Of a stretch of 64,000 nt of DNA, positions 17,334 through 25,929 are shown in pieces. A program made the translations under genes and the position numbers. Numbering within the stretch: position 1 is the first letter of the stretch; every line of letters begins with the position of its first letter. This DNA is from Thiofilum sp. (GTDB lineage Bacteria > Pseudomonadota > Gammaproteobacteria > Thiotrichales > Thiotrichaceae), in the NCBI RefSeq assembly GCF_016711335.1, contig NZ_JADJTF010000001.1:2480001-2544000 (forward strand), given 5' to 3'. The notes beneath the pieces were generated by a model. The model made no database searches. It was not told the DNA's origin and worked only from the letters and a program-made list of their open reading frames with translations.

Positions 17334-19784
17334 ATGAAAATTAGAACGCTCATTCTCATCCTTATTTTTATTCTATTGTTGGTGCTAATAGGGGCGATTT
17401 ATTGGTATATCACCCATTATAAACCCACGCCTACGACCCCTACGGAGCCAGTAGAGCCAGAGGTCATTACTCAGCCAGTAGAGCCAGCCCCGAAGATTGA
17501 GTTGCCGCGCTATGGTGGTCAAGCACGTATGCCTTTAGGGATGAATGCTAATGAAATTCATCATGAGGATGCGAGCTTTCCCTTTGTGGATTTATTTCGT
17601 ATGGCCGACCCGTTTAAAAACAATCCTATGGGCTTAAGTACTGAAAAGGTTGAATATGATGCGAATGGTTGGCCGATTAATCTGCACGGCGGACAGGCGG
17701 GAACTAAGTTCATTGGTAAAATGATTCCAGAGGCTATTCCAGCAGGGCAATACACCGTGCTCTATGATGGGCAAGGGACTATTACCTACGGACATGATGT
17801 TAAAGTCGTGAGTCAAAGCCAAGGGCGTGATGTGATTACCTTTCCTCCGGGGGAGGATAATCAAGTTGATGCTAGTCTGATGCTTAAAAAGCTGAATAAA
17901 AAAGACCCGATTCGGAATATCCGTATTTTGCCTCCGGGCGGGATTTGCCATGACGATATTTTTACCTATGTCAAAAGTGCAGATGAGTGTGTAGGGAAGG
18001 GCGATTATCTGCCTTATGAACGGTACTACAACTCGATAGTGTTTAATCCCGACTATTTGAATTATCTCAAAGATTTTCAAGTAGTGCGTTTTATGGGTAT
18101 GTCAGGGATTACCCGTAATCCTGCGAGTCATTGGTCTGAGCGCCCACGCATGGAGGAGTCTTCTTGGGGGGGAACTTATGGTGAGCGCGGAGCACCCTTG
18201 GAAATTCAGGTTGATCTAGCGAATCGCCTCAAAGTGGATGCGTGGTTTAATTTACCGCATCAAGCCGATGATGAGTATGTGCGTAATACCGCACAATATA
18301 TTAAAGAGCATCTCGATCCAGAGCTGAAAGTGTATATCGAGTACACGAATGAGGCATGGAATACCAATTTTTCCCATAGCGAGTACACGCAAAAGAAAGG
18401 GATTGAGGCAGGTTATAGCCAAAACTCGGTCGAGGCGGGGCAAGAATATTATGTAGTGCGTTCTCTAGAGGTGTTTAAAATCTTTGAGGAAGTATTGGCT
18501 GAGCGTAAGGATAAGCTAGTACGTCTATTGGGTTCTTGGGATACGCGTCCTGATTTGACTAAACGTTTATTAACTTATCGAGAGGCTTATAAGCATATTG
18601 ATGCGATTGCTATAGCTCCCTATTTTGGCGGTAACGTGCGTGATTTTCGTACTTCAACTACGGTCGATGAAATTTTTAAATATGCAACGGAAGATGGCTC
18701 ATACCGCTCATTAGCAGAGTTACTTAAACATATCCAAGAGCAGGCTAAACTAACCCGTGAATTTGGAGTGGATCTCATTGCTTATGAGGGGGGGCAAAGC
18801 CTAGTCGATTGGGTGACACGAGATGCAGGTGAGCATCCTAATCCGCTATTTTTTGCAGCGAATCGTGACCCGCGTATGGGCGAGCTATATACCCAAATGC
18901 TCAATGGCTGGAAGGATGCTGGCGGCGGCTTATTTGTATTATTCTCCTCGCCACGCACTTGCCAATGGTTTGGTTGTTGGGGGCTGAAAGAACATATTCG
19001 CCAAGATCCTGATACTGCCCCTAAATACCATGCCGTCATGGAGTTTATGAAAAACAATCCCGACTGGGGTAAAGAAAATATTTCACCCAAGCCTACGACT
19101 CCAGAGCAAGTGGCTCAAGTCGCGGCTAGTGTAGCCAAGCAATTAGCCGCTGAAGATAAACCGCGCAAACCCGAAGATCCGGTGATTGTGTTTCGTCCTG
19201 CTAAGGAGCCGGAGCGCTATTTCTTTTTAGAAAATCCTCGTACTTTAGATACTTTAATCACTGGCGATACCTGGGTTAAAAAAGATTTATTTGGTAAATG
19301 GCAAGCTAAGTGGGATCAGACCTTTATCTATCTGACCGTGCGAGTCTATGACGAAGCGATGGTGAATGACTCTGAAGACCCGACTCAAGATGATTCGATT
19401 GAGTTTATGATTGATGCCGATAATAGCCGTTTGGATCAGTACGATGGGGTTAATGACTTTAGATTTATTTTTGCTTGGGGACGTGAGCAAGTAATTTTTA
19501 GTGATAACTCACCCGCACGAGTACGCGACCCCAACTTTAAATTACCCGATGACTTTAAATATACACTAGAAAAAACAGCGGACGGCTATGAGCTAAAAGC
19601 TTATATTCCGTGGGCTTTATTAGGCGTAGAGCCTGTTATTGCCAAGCGTGTGGGTGTTGAGGTGCAAGTGAATGATGATGATGACGGTGGTGAGCGTGAT
19701 AAAAAAATTTCATGGATTGCACGCCAAGCTCATGCTGATATTGATCCGCGTTTGTTTGGTGTCGTCATTATTAGTGGGCGTTAA
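17334..19784 (+). CDS. Membrane-anchored glycoside-hydrolase-like protein with CBM9-like C terminus
   Basis: An 816-residue protein. A single N-terminal transmembrane anchor (about residues 7-27) is followed by a Pro/Thr/Glu linker (30-58). The large middle domain has GH-A-like features, YIEYTNEAWNTNF (a candidate acid-base Glu after Asn) and DLIAYEGGQSLVD (a candidate nucleophile Glu). After a linker, the C-terminal 180 residues resemble the CBM9 sugar-binding fold (LITGDTWVKKDLFGKWQAKWD, DDSIEFMIDADNS, YELKAYIPWALLG). Probably a periplasmic polysaccharide-processing enzyme. No polysaccharide locus is adjacent. The substrate cannot be told. Confidence 0.75.
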   Translation: MKIRTLILILIFILLLVLIGAIYWYITHYKPTPTTPTEPVEPEVITQPVEPAPKIELPRYGGQARMPLGMNANEIHHEDASFPFVDLFRMADPFKNNPMGLSTEKVEYDANGWPINLHGGQAGTKFIGKMIPEAIPAGQYTVLYDGQGTITYGHDVKVVSQSQGRDVITFPPGEDNQVDASLMLKKLNKKDPIRNIRILPPGGICHDDIFTYVKSADECVGKGDYLPYERYYNSIVFNPDYLNYLKDFQVVRFMGMSGITRNPASHWSERPRMEESSWGGTYGERGAPLEIQVDLANRLKVDAWFNLPHQADDEYVRNTAQYIKEHLDPELKVYIEYTNEAWNTNFSHSEYTQKKGIEAGYSQNSVEAGQEYYVVRSLEVFKIFEEVLAERKDKLVRLLGSWDTRPDLTKRLLTYREAYKHIDAIAIAPYFGGNVRDFRTSTTVDEIFKYATEDGSYRSLAELLKHIQEQAKLTREFGVDLIAYEGGQSLVDWVTRDAGEHPNPLFFAANRDPRMGELYTQMLNGWKDAGGGLFVLFSSPRTCQWFGCWGLKEHIRQDPDTAPKYHAVMEFMKNNPDWGKENISPKPTTPEQVAQVAASVAKQLAAEDKPRKPEDPVIVFRPAKEPERYFFLENPRTLDTLITGDTWVKKDLFGKWQAKWDQTFIYLTVRVYDEAMVNDSEDPTQDDSIEFMIDADNSRLDQYDGVNDFRFIFAWGREQVIFSDNSPARVRDPNFKLPDDFKYTLEKTADGYELKAYIPWALLGVEPVIAKRVGVEVQVNDDDDGGERDKKISWIARQAHADIDPRLFGVVIISGR

Positions 19785-19806
19785 GTGAGAAATTATTGCT
19801 TAAAAG

Positions 19807-19837
19807 GGCACGGGCAGCAGACACGCTTGCCCGTGCC
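19807..19837. terminator. Perfect 10-bp hairpin between convergent genes
   Basis: GGCACGGGCA (19807-19816) pairs with TGCCCGTGCC (19828-19837) around an 11-base loop, in the short gap between two convergent genes. There is no T-run, but position and strength suggest a bidirectional transcript end. Confidence 0.5.
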
Positions 19838-19853
19838 TCTACTAGCGTAAGGT

Positions 19854-20213
19854 TTAGCGTGCGCTTAGCGTGGTGGGTGCACTGCTTGGAATGTCTAGTG
19901 TAATGAAATGGTTTTCATGACTGCTTAGCTGAAATTGTTGCCTAATTAGTTGATTTTCATAACGTACTTGTGCCATGTACTGCCCTGTAGGTAGGGATAA
20001 TGCTGCCGTATGGCGTTCAGAGTGATAAATAGGTTTTTTAGCTGCCAATTTCTCTAGTTTATAAATGATCAAGTCAACCTTTTTAAATAAAGGTTCGCCC
20101 TGCTGTTGTACCATTAAAAAAAGGCGCGTTTGGTTGTTGGAAGCTGCTAAAGCCTGTTGAGTGGCACTAAGCAGTAGAATAAACGCAAGGGATCTGAACA
20201 GTGTGCGGGTCAT
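19854..20213 (-). CDS. Small secreted protein, unknown
   Basis: A 119-residue precursor with a signal peptide (RTLFRSLAFILLLSATQQALA, cleaved before ASNNQ). The mature part has alternating strands (RLFLMVQQQGEPLFKKVDLIIYKLE, LSLPTGQYMAQVRYENQLIRQQFQL), reminiscent of small transthyretin-like beta domains where 'LPTGQY' caps a turn. I do not recognise a named family. It stands alone on the minus strand. Confidence 0.6.
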   Translation of the reverse strand: MTRTLFRSLAFILLLSATQQALAASNNQTRLFLMVQQQGEPLFKKVDLIIYKLEKLAAKKPIYHSERHTAALSLPTGQYMAQVRYENQLIRQQFQLSSHENHFITLDIPSSAPTTLSAR

Positions 20214-20415
20214 ACTAGCCTCTTATTTTAGTTATTTATCAGTATGTCTACGGTTGATTCATTATTTTAATTTTGCATGCCGAGGATGGAGTGGTTTATT
20301 TTTATAATAAACTTTATTTATTATTTTATAATAAATATAAATAATCAATATGAGTGAGTATAATTTTAGCTGAACGCAGGGGGTAGAATGTGATGGTTAC
20401 AGGACTATTAATGCA

Positions 20416-20445
20416 AAAGCGCTAACCTAAGTGGACTAGCGCTTT
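20416..20445 (-). terminator. Hairpin after the small Cys-containing secreted protein gene
   Basis: AAAGCGCTA (20416-20424) and TAGCGCTTT (20437-20445) pair perfectly; read on the minus strand the stem ends GCGCTTTT. It lies 30 bases past the stop codon of the gene at 20475-20798. Confidence 0.6.
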
Positions 20446-20474
20446 GAAATAGCAAGTAAAATGCAGCCGAGATC

Positions 20475-20798
20475 TTACCAAATAAAGCTAGGCTCATGAT
20501 AATAGCTACGTCCATCGCGGGGTGGATGTCCCTTGACATAGTGAGAATAGCGTTTTGGAGGTGGGCAGTATTTGGCATAACTGACCGCACGCGGACGTGA
20601 TACTACAGTGCTAGTAATCACGGTAGTGGTGACGACTCGCGTCGTTTTAATAGGTTTATAAGTAACCTTCGTAGTATGACAAGGAGCACCGCAGTGTCCT
20701 GAGGTGACAAATGTGGCATAGGTAGCATGTGCTTGCGTACTTAAAAAACCTAATCCCACAACGCCAGCCGCCATAATTGGTTTAAATAGATTTTTCAT
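20475..20798 (-). CDS. Small secreted Cys/Pro-rich protein, unknown
   Basis: The start at 20798 (MKNLFKPIMAAGVVGLGFLS) is chosen because AGGAGAG lies before it and a signal peptide ending QAHA follows directly; an upstream Met at 20864 would put the signal sequence inside the protein and overlap the neighbouring gene. The mature part has four Cys (HCGAPCHT, YCPPPK, and the Pro-rich KYCPPPKRYSHY), a Thr/Val-rich middle and an aromatic C terminus. Its neighbour upstream on the same strand is another small secreted protein, so they may be co-expressed. No family recognised. Confidence 0.55.
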   Translation of the reverse strand: MKNLFKPIMAAGVVGLGFLSTQAHATYATFVTSGHCGAPCHTTKVTYKPIKTTRVVTTTVITSTVVSRPRAVSYAKYCPPPKRYSHYVKGHPPRDGRSYYHEPSFIW

Positions 20799-20820
20799 TA
20801 GGCTCTCTCCTAGAAAGGGG

Positions 20821-21144
20821 TTAATAAATGGCTGAATAACCGGGGCGAATGTAGCCGCTATCAAATGCCGCTAGAGCTACCCGATTAGATTTTTTAGCCA
20901 ACATTTTTGCCTGACGGCGTAAGTCACGAGCTTGTAGACTCATACCCACAGCATTGACACCATAGTAGCGTTTGCCGATTGCTACTTTGTGTTCTAATGC
21001 ACCGGCTTGTTGATTTAAGCACCAAGCTTGTGCACGTAATGAGTTACCTTTGTGCACAACGGGTGCTAAAGGGCCTGCTACAGCAGTTTGTTGTACACCG
21101 AGTGTCGCTAAACCACCACTAATCACTAATAATACTTTTTTCAT
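20821..21144 (-). CDS. Small secreted protein, unknown
   Basis: A 107-residue precursor with a signal peptide ending AVAG (MKKVLLVISGGLATLGVQQT). The mature part is mostly helical (NSLRAQAWCLNQQAGALEH, SLQARDLRRQAKMLAKKS) with an aromatic tail SGYIRPGYSAIY. It precedes the small Cys-containing secreted gene by 22 bases and probably shares its transcript. No family recognised. Confidence 0.6.
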   Translation of the reverse strand: MKKVLLVISGGLATLGVQQTAVAGPLAPVVHKGNSLRAQAWCLNQQAGALEHKVAIGKRYYGVNAVGMSLQARDLRRQAKMLAKKSNRVALAAFDSGYIRPGYSAIY

Positions 21145-21435
21145 TGTTCTAATCCTTGTGCTTGGGGAAAATGATCCTTCCTCACTATTAAGCGTAGTAA
21201 GGTTTTTGTAAAAAAATGATTGTATTTTTTTATTTTAATCAATAAGTTGATTAAATTTTTTAAGGGGGTTTTAGGCTACGTTAGCTAGGGTTTTACTATT
21301 AAATAAGCTTATTTGGGTAAAGCTGTTCTGATTTAGCAGAAAAAGTTAAGAATGGGGCTTTGTGGTATTTTTGCTACAAAAAACTTTGATTAATGGTGGT
21401 GATTTAAAGATAGCAGGTAGAGTAACGTAAGGTAG
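21145..21435. other. AT-rich intergenic region before the urease genes
   Basis: Divergent spacer between a small secreted gene and ureA. It contains long A/T runs around 21206-21265 and an imperfect dyad TTTGTGG (21359-21365) with CTACAAA (21374-21380), about 70 bases upstream of the sigma-54 promoter, where an enhancer-binding protein could sit. No gene seen. Confidence 0.4.
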
Positions 21436-21452
21436 TTGGCACTTTATTTGCT
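21436..21452 (+). promoter_or_regulatory. Sigma-54 (RpoN) promoter of the urease genes
   Basis: TTGGCAC-N5-TTGCT matches the -24/-12 consensus, with GG and GC separated by the required 10 bases. It lies 34 bases before the ureA start codon, so the transcript would begin near 21463. It implies activation by a nitrogen-type enhancer-binding protein such as NtrC, in line with urease as a nitrogen-scavenging enzyme. Confidence 0.8.
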
Positions 21453-21486
21453 CTTTTAAACTACTAGCTAAGTATCGGAGTGAAGT

Positions 21487-21789
21487 ATGGAGCTAACCCC
21501 GCGCGAGAAAGATAAATTACTACTGTTTACCGCTGGTTTATTAGCGGAACGGCGCAAAGCTCGTGGTTTAAAATTGAACTACCCCGAAGCCGTCGCCTTA
21601 ATTAGTTGTGCCATTTTAGAGGGAGCGCGAGACGGTAAAACCGTAGCTGAGTTAATGAATTATGGGCGTACCTTACTCACGCGCTCCGAGGTCATGGAGG
21701 GTATTCCCGAAATGATCACTGAAGTACAAGTCGAGGCGACTTTCCCCGATGGTACTAAATTAGTCACAGTACATGATCCGATTATCTAA
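21487..21789 (+). CDS. ureA: Urease gamma subunit
   Basis: A 100-residue subunit with the standard start MELTPREKDKLLLFTAGLLAERRKARGLKLNYPEAVA (first 20 residues diagnostic) and the end TEVQVEATFPDGTKLVTVHDPI. It is one of three structural polypeptides of the nickel enzyme that splits urea to ammonia and carbamate in the cytoplasm. First gene of ureABC, 10 bases before ureB, behind a sigma-54 promoter. Full length and intact. Confidence 0.97.
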   Translation: MELTPREKDKLLLFTAGLLAERRKARGLKLNYPEAVALISCAILEGARDGKTVAELMNYGRTLLTRSEVMEGIPEMITEVQVEATFPDGTKLVTVHDPII

Positions 21790-21799
21790 GGAGTAGCTT

Positions 21800-22105
21800 A
21801 TGATTCCGGGTGAAATAATAGCCGCTGCGGGCGAGATCGAATTAAATGCGGGTCGTGCTACGGTGAATATAGTAGTGGCTAATACAGGTGATCGTCCTAT
21901 TCAGGTGGGTTCACATTATCATTTTTTTGAAACCAACGATGCTTTGCACTTTGAGCGTGATCAAGCGCGCGGGATGCGCCTCAATATTCCCGCCGGAACT
22001 GCGGTACGTTTTGAACCCGGGCAAACCCGTGAAGTGCAATTAGTCGCTTATGCCGGAAGCCGTGAGGTATATGGTTTTCAAGGCAAAATCATGGGGTCAT
22101 TATAA
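21800..22105 (+). CDS. ureB: Urease beta subunit
   Basis: A 101-residue subunit with the typical MIPGEIIAAAGEIELNAGR start, VANTGDRPIQVGSHYHFFE and AVRFEPGQTREVQLVAYAG. Intact and of normal size. It lies between ureA and ureC with short gaps and its own ribosome site, consistent with one transcript. Confidence 0.97.
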   Translation: MIPGEIIAAAGEIELNAGRATVNIVVANTGDRPIQVGSHYHFFETNDALHFERDQARGMRLNIPAGTAVRFEPGQTREVQLVAYAGSREVYGFQGKIMGSL

Positions 22106-22126
22106 GGATTAGGAGTCGTTAACGTT

Positions 22127-23830
22127 ATGACTAAGATTAGTCGTCAAGCCTATGTCGAAATGTATGGCCCCACGACGGGCGATAGAGTGCGTTTAGGTGA
22201 TACTGCGCTCATTATTGAGGTGGAACACGATCACACGATTTATGGTGATGAAGTCAAGTTTGGTGGTGGCAAAGTTATTCGCGATGGTATGGGGCAATGC
22301 CAGCGCGTCGATGCTGAGGTCGTCGATGTAGTCATTACCAATGCACTCATTTTAGATCATTGGGGTATTGTCAAAGCCGATATTGGTATTAAACACGGAC
22401 GCATAGTTGGCATTGGTAAGGCGGGTAATCCAGACACTCAAGCAGGCGTCACTATTTTAGTAGGTCTCGGCACTGAAGCCATAGCAGGTGAGGGGCATAT
22501 TATTACAGCGGGTGGGATTGACTCACATATTCACTTTATTTGCCCACAGCAGATCGAAGAAGCTTTAATGTCAGGCGTGACCACTATGATCGGTGGGGGT
22601 ACAGGGCCGGCAACCGGAACCAATGCGACGACTTGCACGCCCGGTATTTGGAATCTGCACCGCATGCTAGAAGCAGCCGATAGTATGCCGATGAATCTAG
22701 GTTTTTTAGGTAAAGGTAATGCTAGTTTGCCAGATGCCTTACGCGAACAGATAGCAGCAGGTGCGATTGGTTTAAAACTGCATGAAGATTGGGGAACGAC
22801 TCCAGCAGCGATTGATTGCTGCTTAAGCGTCGCTGATGAAATGGATGTGCAGGTCGCTATTCATACCGATACTTTAAATGAGTCGGGCTTTGTGGAAGAT
22901 ACCTTTGCAGCCATTAAAGGGCGCGTCATTCATACCTATCACACCGAGGGGGCTGGGGGTGGACACGCACCAGATATTATTAAGGCAGCAGGTTTGCCTA
23001 ATATTCTACCTTCCTCTACTAACCCCACGCGTCCCTATACCATTAATACGGTAGATGAGCATTTGGATATGCTCATGGTTTGCCATCATTTATCCCCCGC
23101 GATTGCTGAAGATGTAGCGTTTGCCGAAAGCCGCATTCGCCGCGAAACTATTGCGGCTGAGGATATATTGCATGATCTAGGTGCGTTTTCGATGATTTCA
23201 TCTGATTCGCAAGCAATGGGACGCGTAGGTGAGGTGATTACTCGTACTTGGCAAACTGCACATAAAATGAAGGTTCAGCGCGGTGCTTTAGCACCTGGCT
23301 CGGAGGGTAATGATAATTTCCGTGCTAAGCGTTATATCGCCAAATACACGATTAATCCAGCTATCACACATGGCATTAGTCATGAGGTGGGTTCGATAGA
23401 GGTCGGTAAGCTAGCAGATGTGGTGTTATGGAAACCAGCGTTTTTTGGTGCAAAGCCTAGTCTTATTATTAAAGGTGGGATGATTATTGCCGCACCCATG
23501 GGGGATCCTAATGCCTCGATTCCAACCCCTCAGCCGGTGCATTATCGCCCCATGTTTGGTGCATACGGTAAGGCTTGTCAGGCGACGACGATGACCTTTA
23601 TCTCACAAGCTGCTTTTAATGCGGGCGTGCATACTCAATTAGGTTTGCAAAGTTTAATCGGGGTAGTGAAAAACTGCCGCACGATTAGCAAGGCGAGCAT
23701 GATTCATAACGACTATCAACCCCTCATTGAGGTGGATTCACAAACCTATCAGGTCAAAGCGGATGGACAGCTTTTAGTCTGTGAACCAGCGACTGAGTTA
23801 CCTTTAGCTCAGCGTTATTATTTATTTTAG
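22127..23830 (+). CDS. ureC: Urease alpha (catalytic) subunit
   Basis: The 567-residue catalytic subunit. Nickel ligands and active-site residues are in place: H134 and H136 in IDSHIHFICP, the carbamylated K217 in GLKLHEDWG, H219, HTDTLNE and the mobile-flap area MVCHHLSP. Numbering matches that of Klebsiella UreC. Last of the three structural genes. The nickel-insertion genes ureD, E, F and G are not within this window on either side, so they must be encoded elsewhere. Confidence 0.98.
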   Translation: MTKISRQAYVEMYGPTTGDRVRLGDTALIIEVEHDHTIYGDEVKFGGGKVIRDGMGQCQRVDAEVVDVVITNALILDHWGIVKADIGIKHGRIVGIGKAGNPDTQAGVTILVGLGTEAIAGEGHIITAGGIDSHIHFICPQQIEEALMSGVTTMIGGGTGPATGTNATTCTPGIWNLHRMLEAADSMPMNLGFLGKGNASLPDALREQIAAGAIGLKLHEDWGTTPAAIDCCLSVADEMDVQVAIHTDTLNESGFVEDTFAAIKGRVIHTYHTEGAGGGHAPDIIKAAGLPNILPSSTNPTRPYTINTVDEHLDMLMVCHHLSPAIAEDVAFAESRIRRETIAAEDILHDLGAFSMISSDSQAMGRVGEVITRTWQTAHKMKVQRGALAPGSEGNDNFRAKRYIAKYTINPAITHGISHEVGSIEVGKLADVVLWKPAFFGAKPSLIIKGGMIIAAPMGDPNASIPTPQPVHYRPMFGAYGKACQATTMTFISQAAFNAGVHTQLGLQSLIGVVKNCRTISKASMIHNDYQPLIEVDSQTYQVKADGQLLVCEPATELPLAQRYYLF

Positions 23831-23840
23831 TCTTGGTAGT

Positions 23841-23864
23841 GAGCTGTTAATTCTTTAACAGCTC
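23841..23864. terminator. Perfect 10-bp hairpin after ureC
   Basis: GAGCTGTTAA (23841-23850) pairs with TTAACAGCTC (23855-23864) around a 4-base loop, between convergent ureC and a lipoprotein gene. There is no T-run, but the placement suggests a bidirectional end. Confidence 0.6.
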
Positions 23865-23879
23865 AGCTAAAGCGAGTCA

Positions 23880-24479
23880 TTAGCGCCCTTTAGTATAGCG
23901 AGTAAAGATAGCCTGAATAGCAGCGGGGAATTGTTGGCGCTCATCTTCCTTAAATTGGCGGAAATCTTTTGCCGTACTAATCGTAATGAGATCAGTAACA
24001 TTGCCTGCTAATACTTTCGGGCGCTTGAGGGGGTTAAGCGCCTGATAGCGAGCACCCTTCAGTGCACCTACAAGCGCCATATATTCATTTTCAGGAAGAC
24101 GCCCTTTCTTTTGATTAACCACCTGACCTTGTTTATTGTAGTCAGTCAAAACCACGGTCAAGTCACTATTTAAGCGCAGTTCCTTTTGTTTCCATTGTGC
24201 CGCTGGAGTACGTGCATTAGAGGCGCGACTAAACACCACGCTTGTAATATCGGTTTGTACGGCTTTGCTCACTGGGCGGCGTAGACTAGCCTTTTGCACT
24301 TGTACTTGCGGAATAGGAGAGGATTCAGGGATAGCAGCACTGACGACTTCTGTTCTAGCGGTATTAGTATTGCTAGCGAGGGCTTGGGGGGCGCTAGTAG
24401 TCGTATCTACGGCTCTGGGGGCTGCACCACAGCCAGTGAGTACAATTAAGAGCGGCAATACTGTCCATAGTTTAGGCAT
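23880..24479 (-). CDS. Lipoprotein, unknown
   Basis: A 199-residue precursor with a lipobox, LTGCGAAP, after a short hydrophobic stretch. The Ser/Thr/Ala-rich linker (about residues 20-75) leads to a compact C-terminal domain (LRLNSDLTVVLTDYNKQGQVVNQKKGRLPENEYMALVGAL). No family recognised. Likely anchored in the outer membrane facing the periplasm. It is a single gene between urease and Mrp. Confidence 0.7.
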   Translation of the reverse strand: MPKLWTVLPLLIVLTGCGAAPRAVDTTTSAPQALASNTNTARTEVVSAAIPESSPIPQVQVQKASLRRPVSKAVQTDITSVVFSRASNARTPAAQWKQKELRLNSDLTVVLTDYNKQGQVVNQKKGRLPENEYMALVGALKGARYQALNPLKRPKVLAGNVTDLITISTAKDFRQFKEDERQQFPAAIQAIFTRYTKGR

Positions 24480-24599
24480 AGGTTAGTTCCTTTAGAGTAA
24501 GGTGAATCAATATGACTTGTTATAAAGGATTTTTAACGATTATGCAGCATTAAATACGGCTGTTTCTAGGTCGGCTTATCCTTGTCCTGTTAGGCATAT

Positions 24600-24628
24600 T
24601 TCGGCGATTGGATTCCGTAGTGTAGAAT
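24600..24628 (+). promoter_or_regulatory. Possible sigma-70 promoter of the Mrp gene
   Basis: TTCGGC (24600-24605), a 17-base spacer and TAGAAT (24623-24628) lie about 40 bases before the start codon. The -35 match is weak; the -10 and spacing are reasonable. Confidence 0.35.
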
Positions 24629-24666
24629 CGCGCCACTTTATTTGCAGTTTCCTGAGGAGTGGAGTT

Positions 24667-25752
24667 ATGGCGCAAGTCACACGCGAGCAAGTGGAAAGCC
24701 TGTTAAGTACGATACAGGAACGTTATTTAGAAAAAGATTTGATCAGTGCCAAAGTAGTCAAAAGCATTGAGATTAGTTCACTAGGGATTCAGATTCAGCT
24801 ACTCCAAGGCTATCCCGCTGGTACTTATAAGGACGAGCTAGCCCAAACCGTCAAGACTACCTTAGCAGGATTAGGTTTACCTGTTGAAGTGAAAGTCGAG
24901 ACCAAGGTTGATGCCCATGCCGTGCAAAAAGCCTTAAAGCGTCAAACGGGGATTAAAAATATTATTGCCGTTGCATCGGGTAAGGGTGGGGTAGGTAAAT
25001 CCACTACCGCCGTGAATTTAGCTTTAGCGCTCAAAGCCGATGGGGCGAGTGTGGGTATTCTAGATGCGGATATTTATGGGCCTAGTCAGCCGCGTATGTT
25101 AGGCATTAAGGGCCAACCGCATTCCGATGATGGTAAAACCATTCGTCCTATGGAAAATCACGGTATTAAAGCCATGTCCATGGGCTTTTTGATTGATGAA
25201 GATACCCCAATGATTTGGCGTGGCCCGATGGTGACACAAGCGCTAGAGCAATTATTAAATGATACCATTTGGGGTGAACTCGACTACTTAGTCATTGATT
25301 TGCCACCCGGAACAGGTGATATTCAATTAACGCTCTCACAAAAAATTCCGGTATCGGGTGCGATTATTGTCACGACCCCGCAAGACATAGCCTTGCTGGA
25401 TGCGCGTAAGGGGTTGAAAATGTTTGAAAAGGTAGAAGTTCCTATCTTAGGTATTGTTGAAAATATGAGTATGCATATTTGCAGTCAATGCGGCACGATT
25501 GAGCATATTTTCGGTGAAGGCGGTGGTCAACGCATGGCAGATCAATACAACGTAACCTACTTAGGTGGTTTGCCTTTAGATCGCCAGATTCGTGAGCAAG
25601 TGGATAGTGGTAATCCTACCGTTGTAGCTGATCCAGAAGGTGCAGTAACTAAGCTTTATTTAGACATTGCCCGCAAAGCGGCTGCACATTTGGCGACTAA
25701 GAGTAAAGATTACACGACTAAATTCCCTACAATTAAAATTCAGAACGTTTAA
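24667..25752 (+). CDS. apbC: Mrp/ApbC-type Fe-S cluster carrier ATPase
   Basis: A 361-residue Mrp-family protein. An N-terminal MIP18/DUF59 domain (about residues 5-80) is followed by a P-loop ATPase core with the deviant Walker A SGKGGVGKSTTAVNLA, the Asp in DADIYGPSQPRMLG, and the CSQC pair that carries a [4Fe-4S] cluster between monomers. It delivers Fe-S clusters to target apoproteins in the cytoplasm. It stands alone between its own promoter region and an intrinsic terminator. Confidence 0.95.
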   Translation: MAQVTREQVESLLSTIQERYLEKDLISAKVVKSIEISSLGIQIQLLQGYPAGTYKDELAQTVKTTLAGLGLPVEVKVETKVDAHAVQKALKRQTGIKNIIAVASGKGGVGKSTTAVNLALALKADGASVGILDADIYGPSQPRMLGIKGQPHSDDGKTIRPMENHGIKAMSMGFLIDEDTPMIWRGPMVTQALEQLLNDTIWGELDYLVIDLPPGTGDIQLTLSQKIPVSGAIIVTTPQDIALLDARKGLKMFEKVEVPILGIVENMSMHICSQCGTIEHIFGEGGGQRMADQYNVTYLGGLPLDRQIREQVDSGNPTVVADPEGAVTKLYLDIARKAAAHLATKSKDYTTKFPTIKIQNV

Positions 25753-25774
25753 TACATTTAGGCGTATGCTAGAT

Positions 25775-25807
25775 AAAAAGCCATCTAATACAACAGATGG
25801 CTTTTTT
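25775..25807 (+). terminator. Intrinsic terminator after the Mrp gene
   Basis: GCCATCT (25780-25786) pairs with AGATGGC (25795-25801), extended by A-runs and T-runs on either side. It ends in six T, about 25 bases after the stop codon. Confidence 0.88.
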
Positions 25808-25917
25808 ACTAATAGCGCGACAAAATTTTTTATAGTAGTGCTTAATAGGTTATTTAGACCTAGACATAAATAACTTATATTTTATTTTAGCAGGAATTTG
25901 TTTAGTAATTGTTCTAA

Positions 25918-25923
25918 TATAAT
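25918..25923 (+). promoter_or_regulatory. -10 element candidate for the CsrB-like RNA
   Basis: A perfect TATAAT in the AT-rich region ahead of the GGA-rich RNA would place the transcript start near 25930. No good -35 is seen at 16-18 bases, and no clear GacA-type upstream palindrome was found, so the true 5' end could be later. Confidence 0.35.
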
Positions 25924-25929
25924 AGAGTG

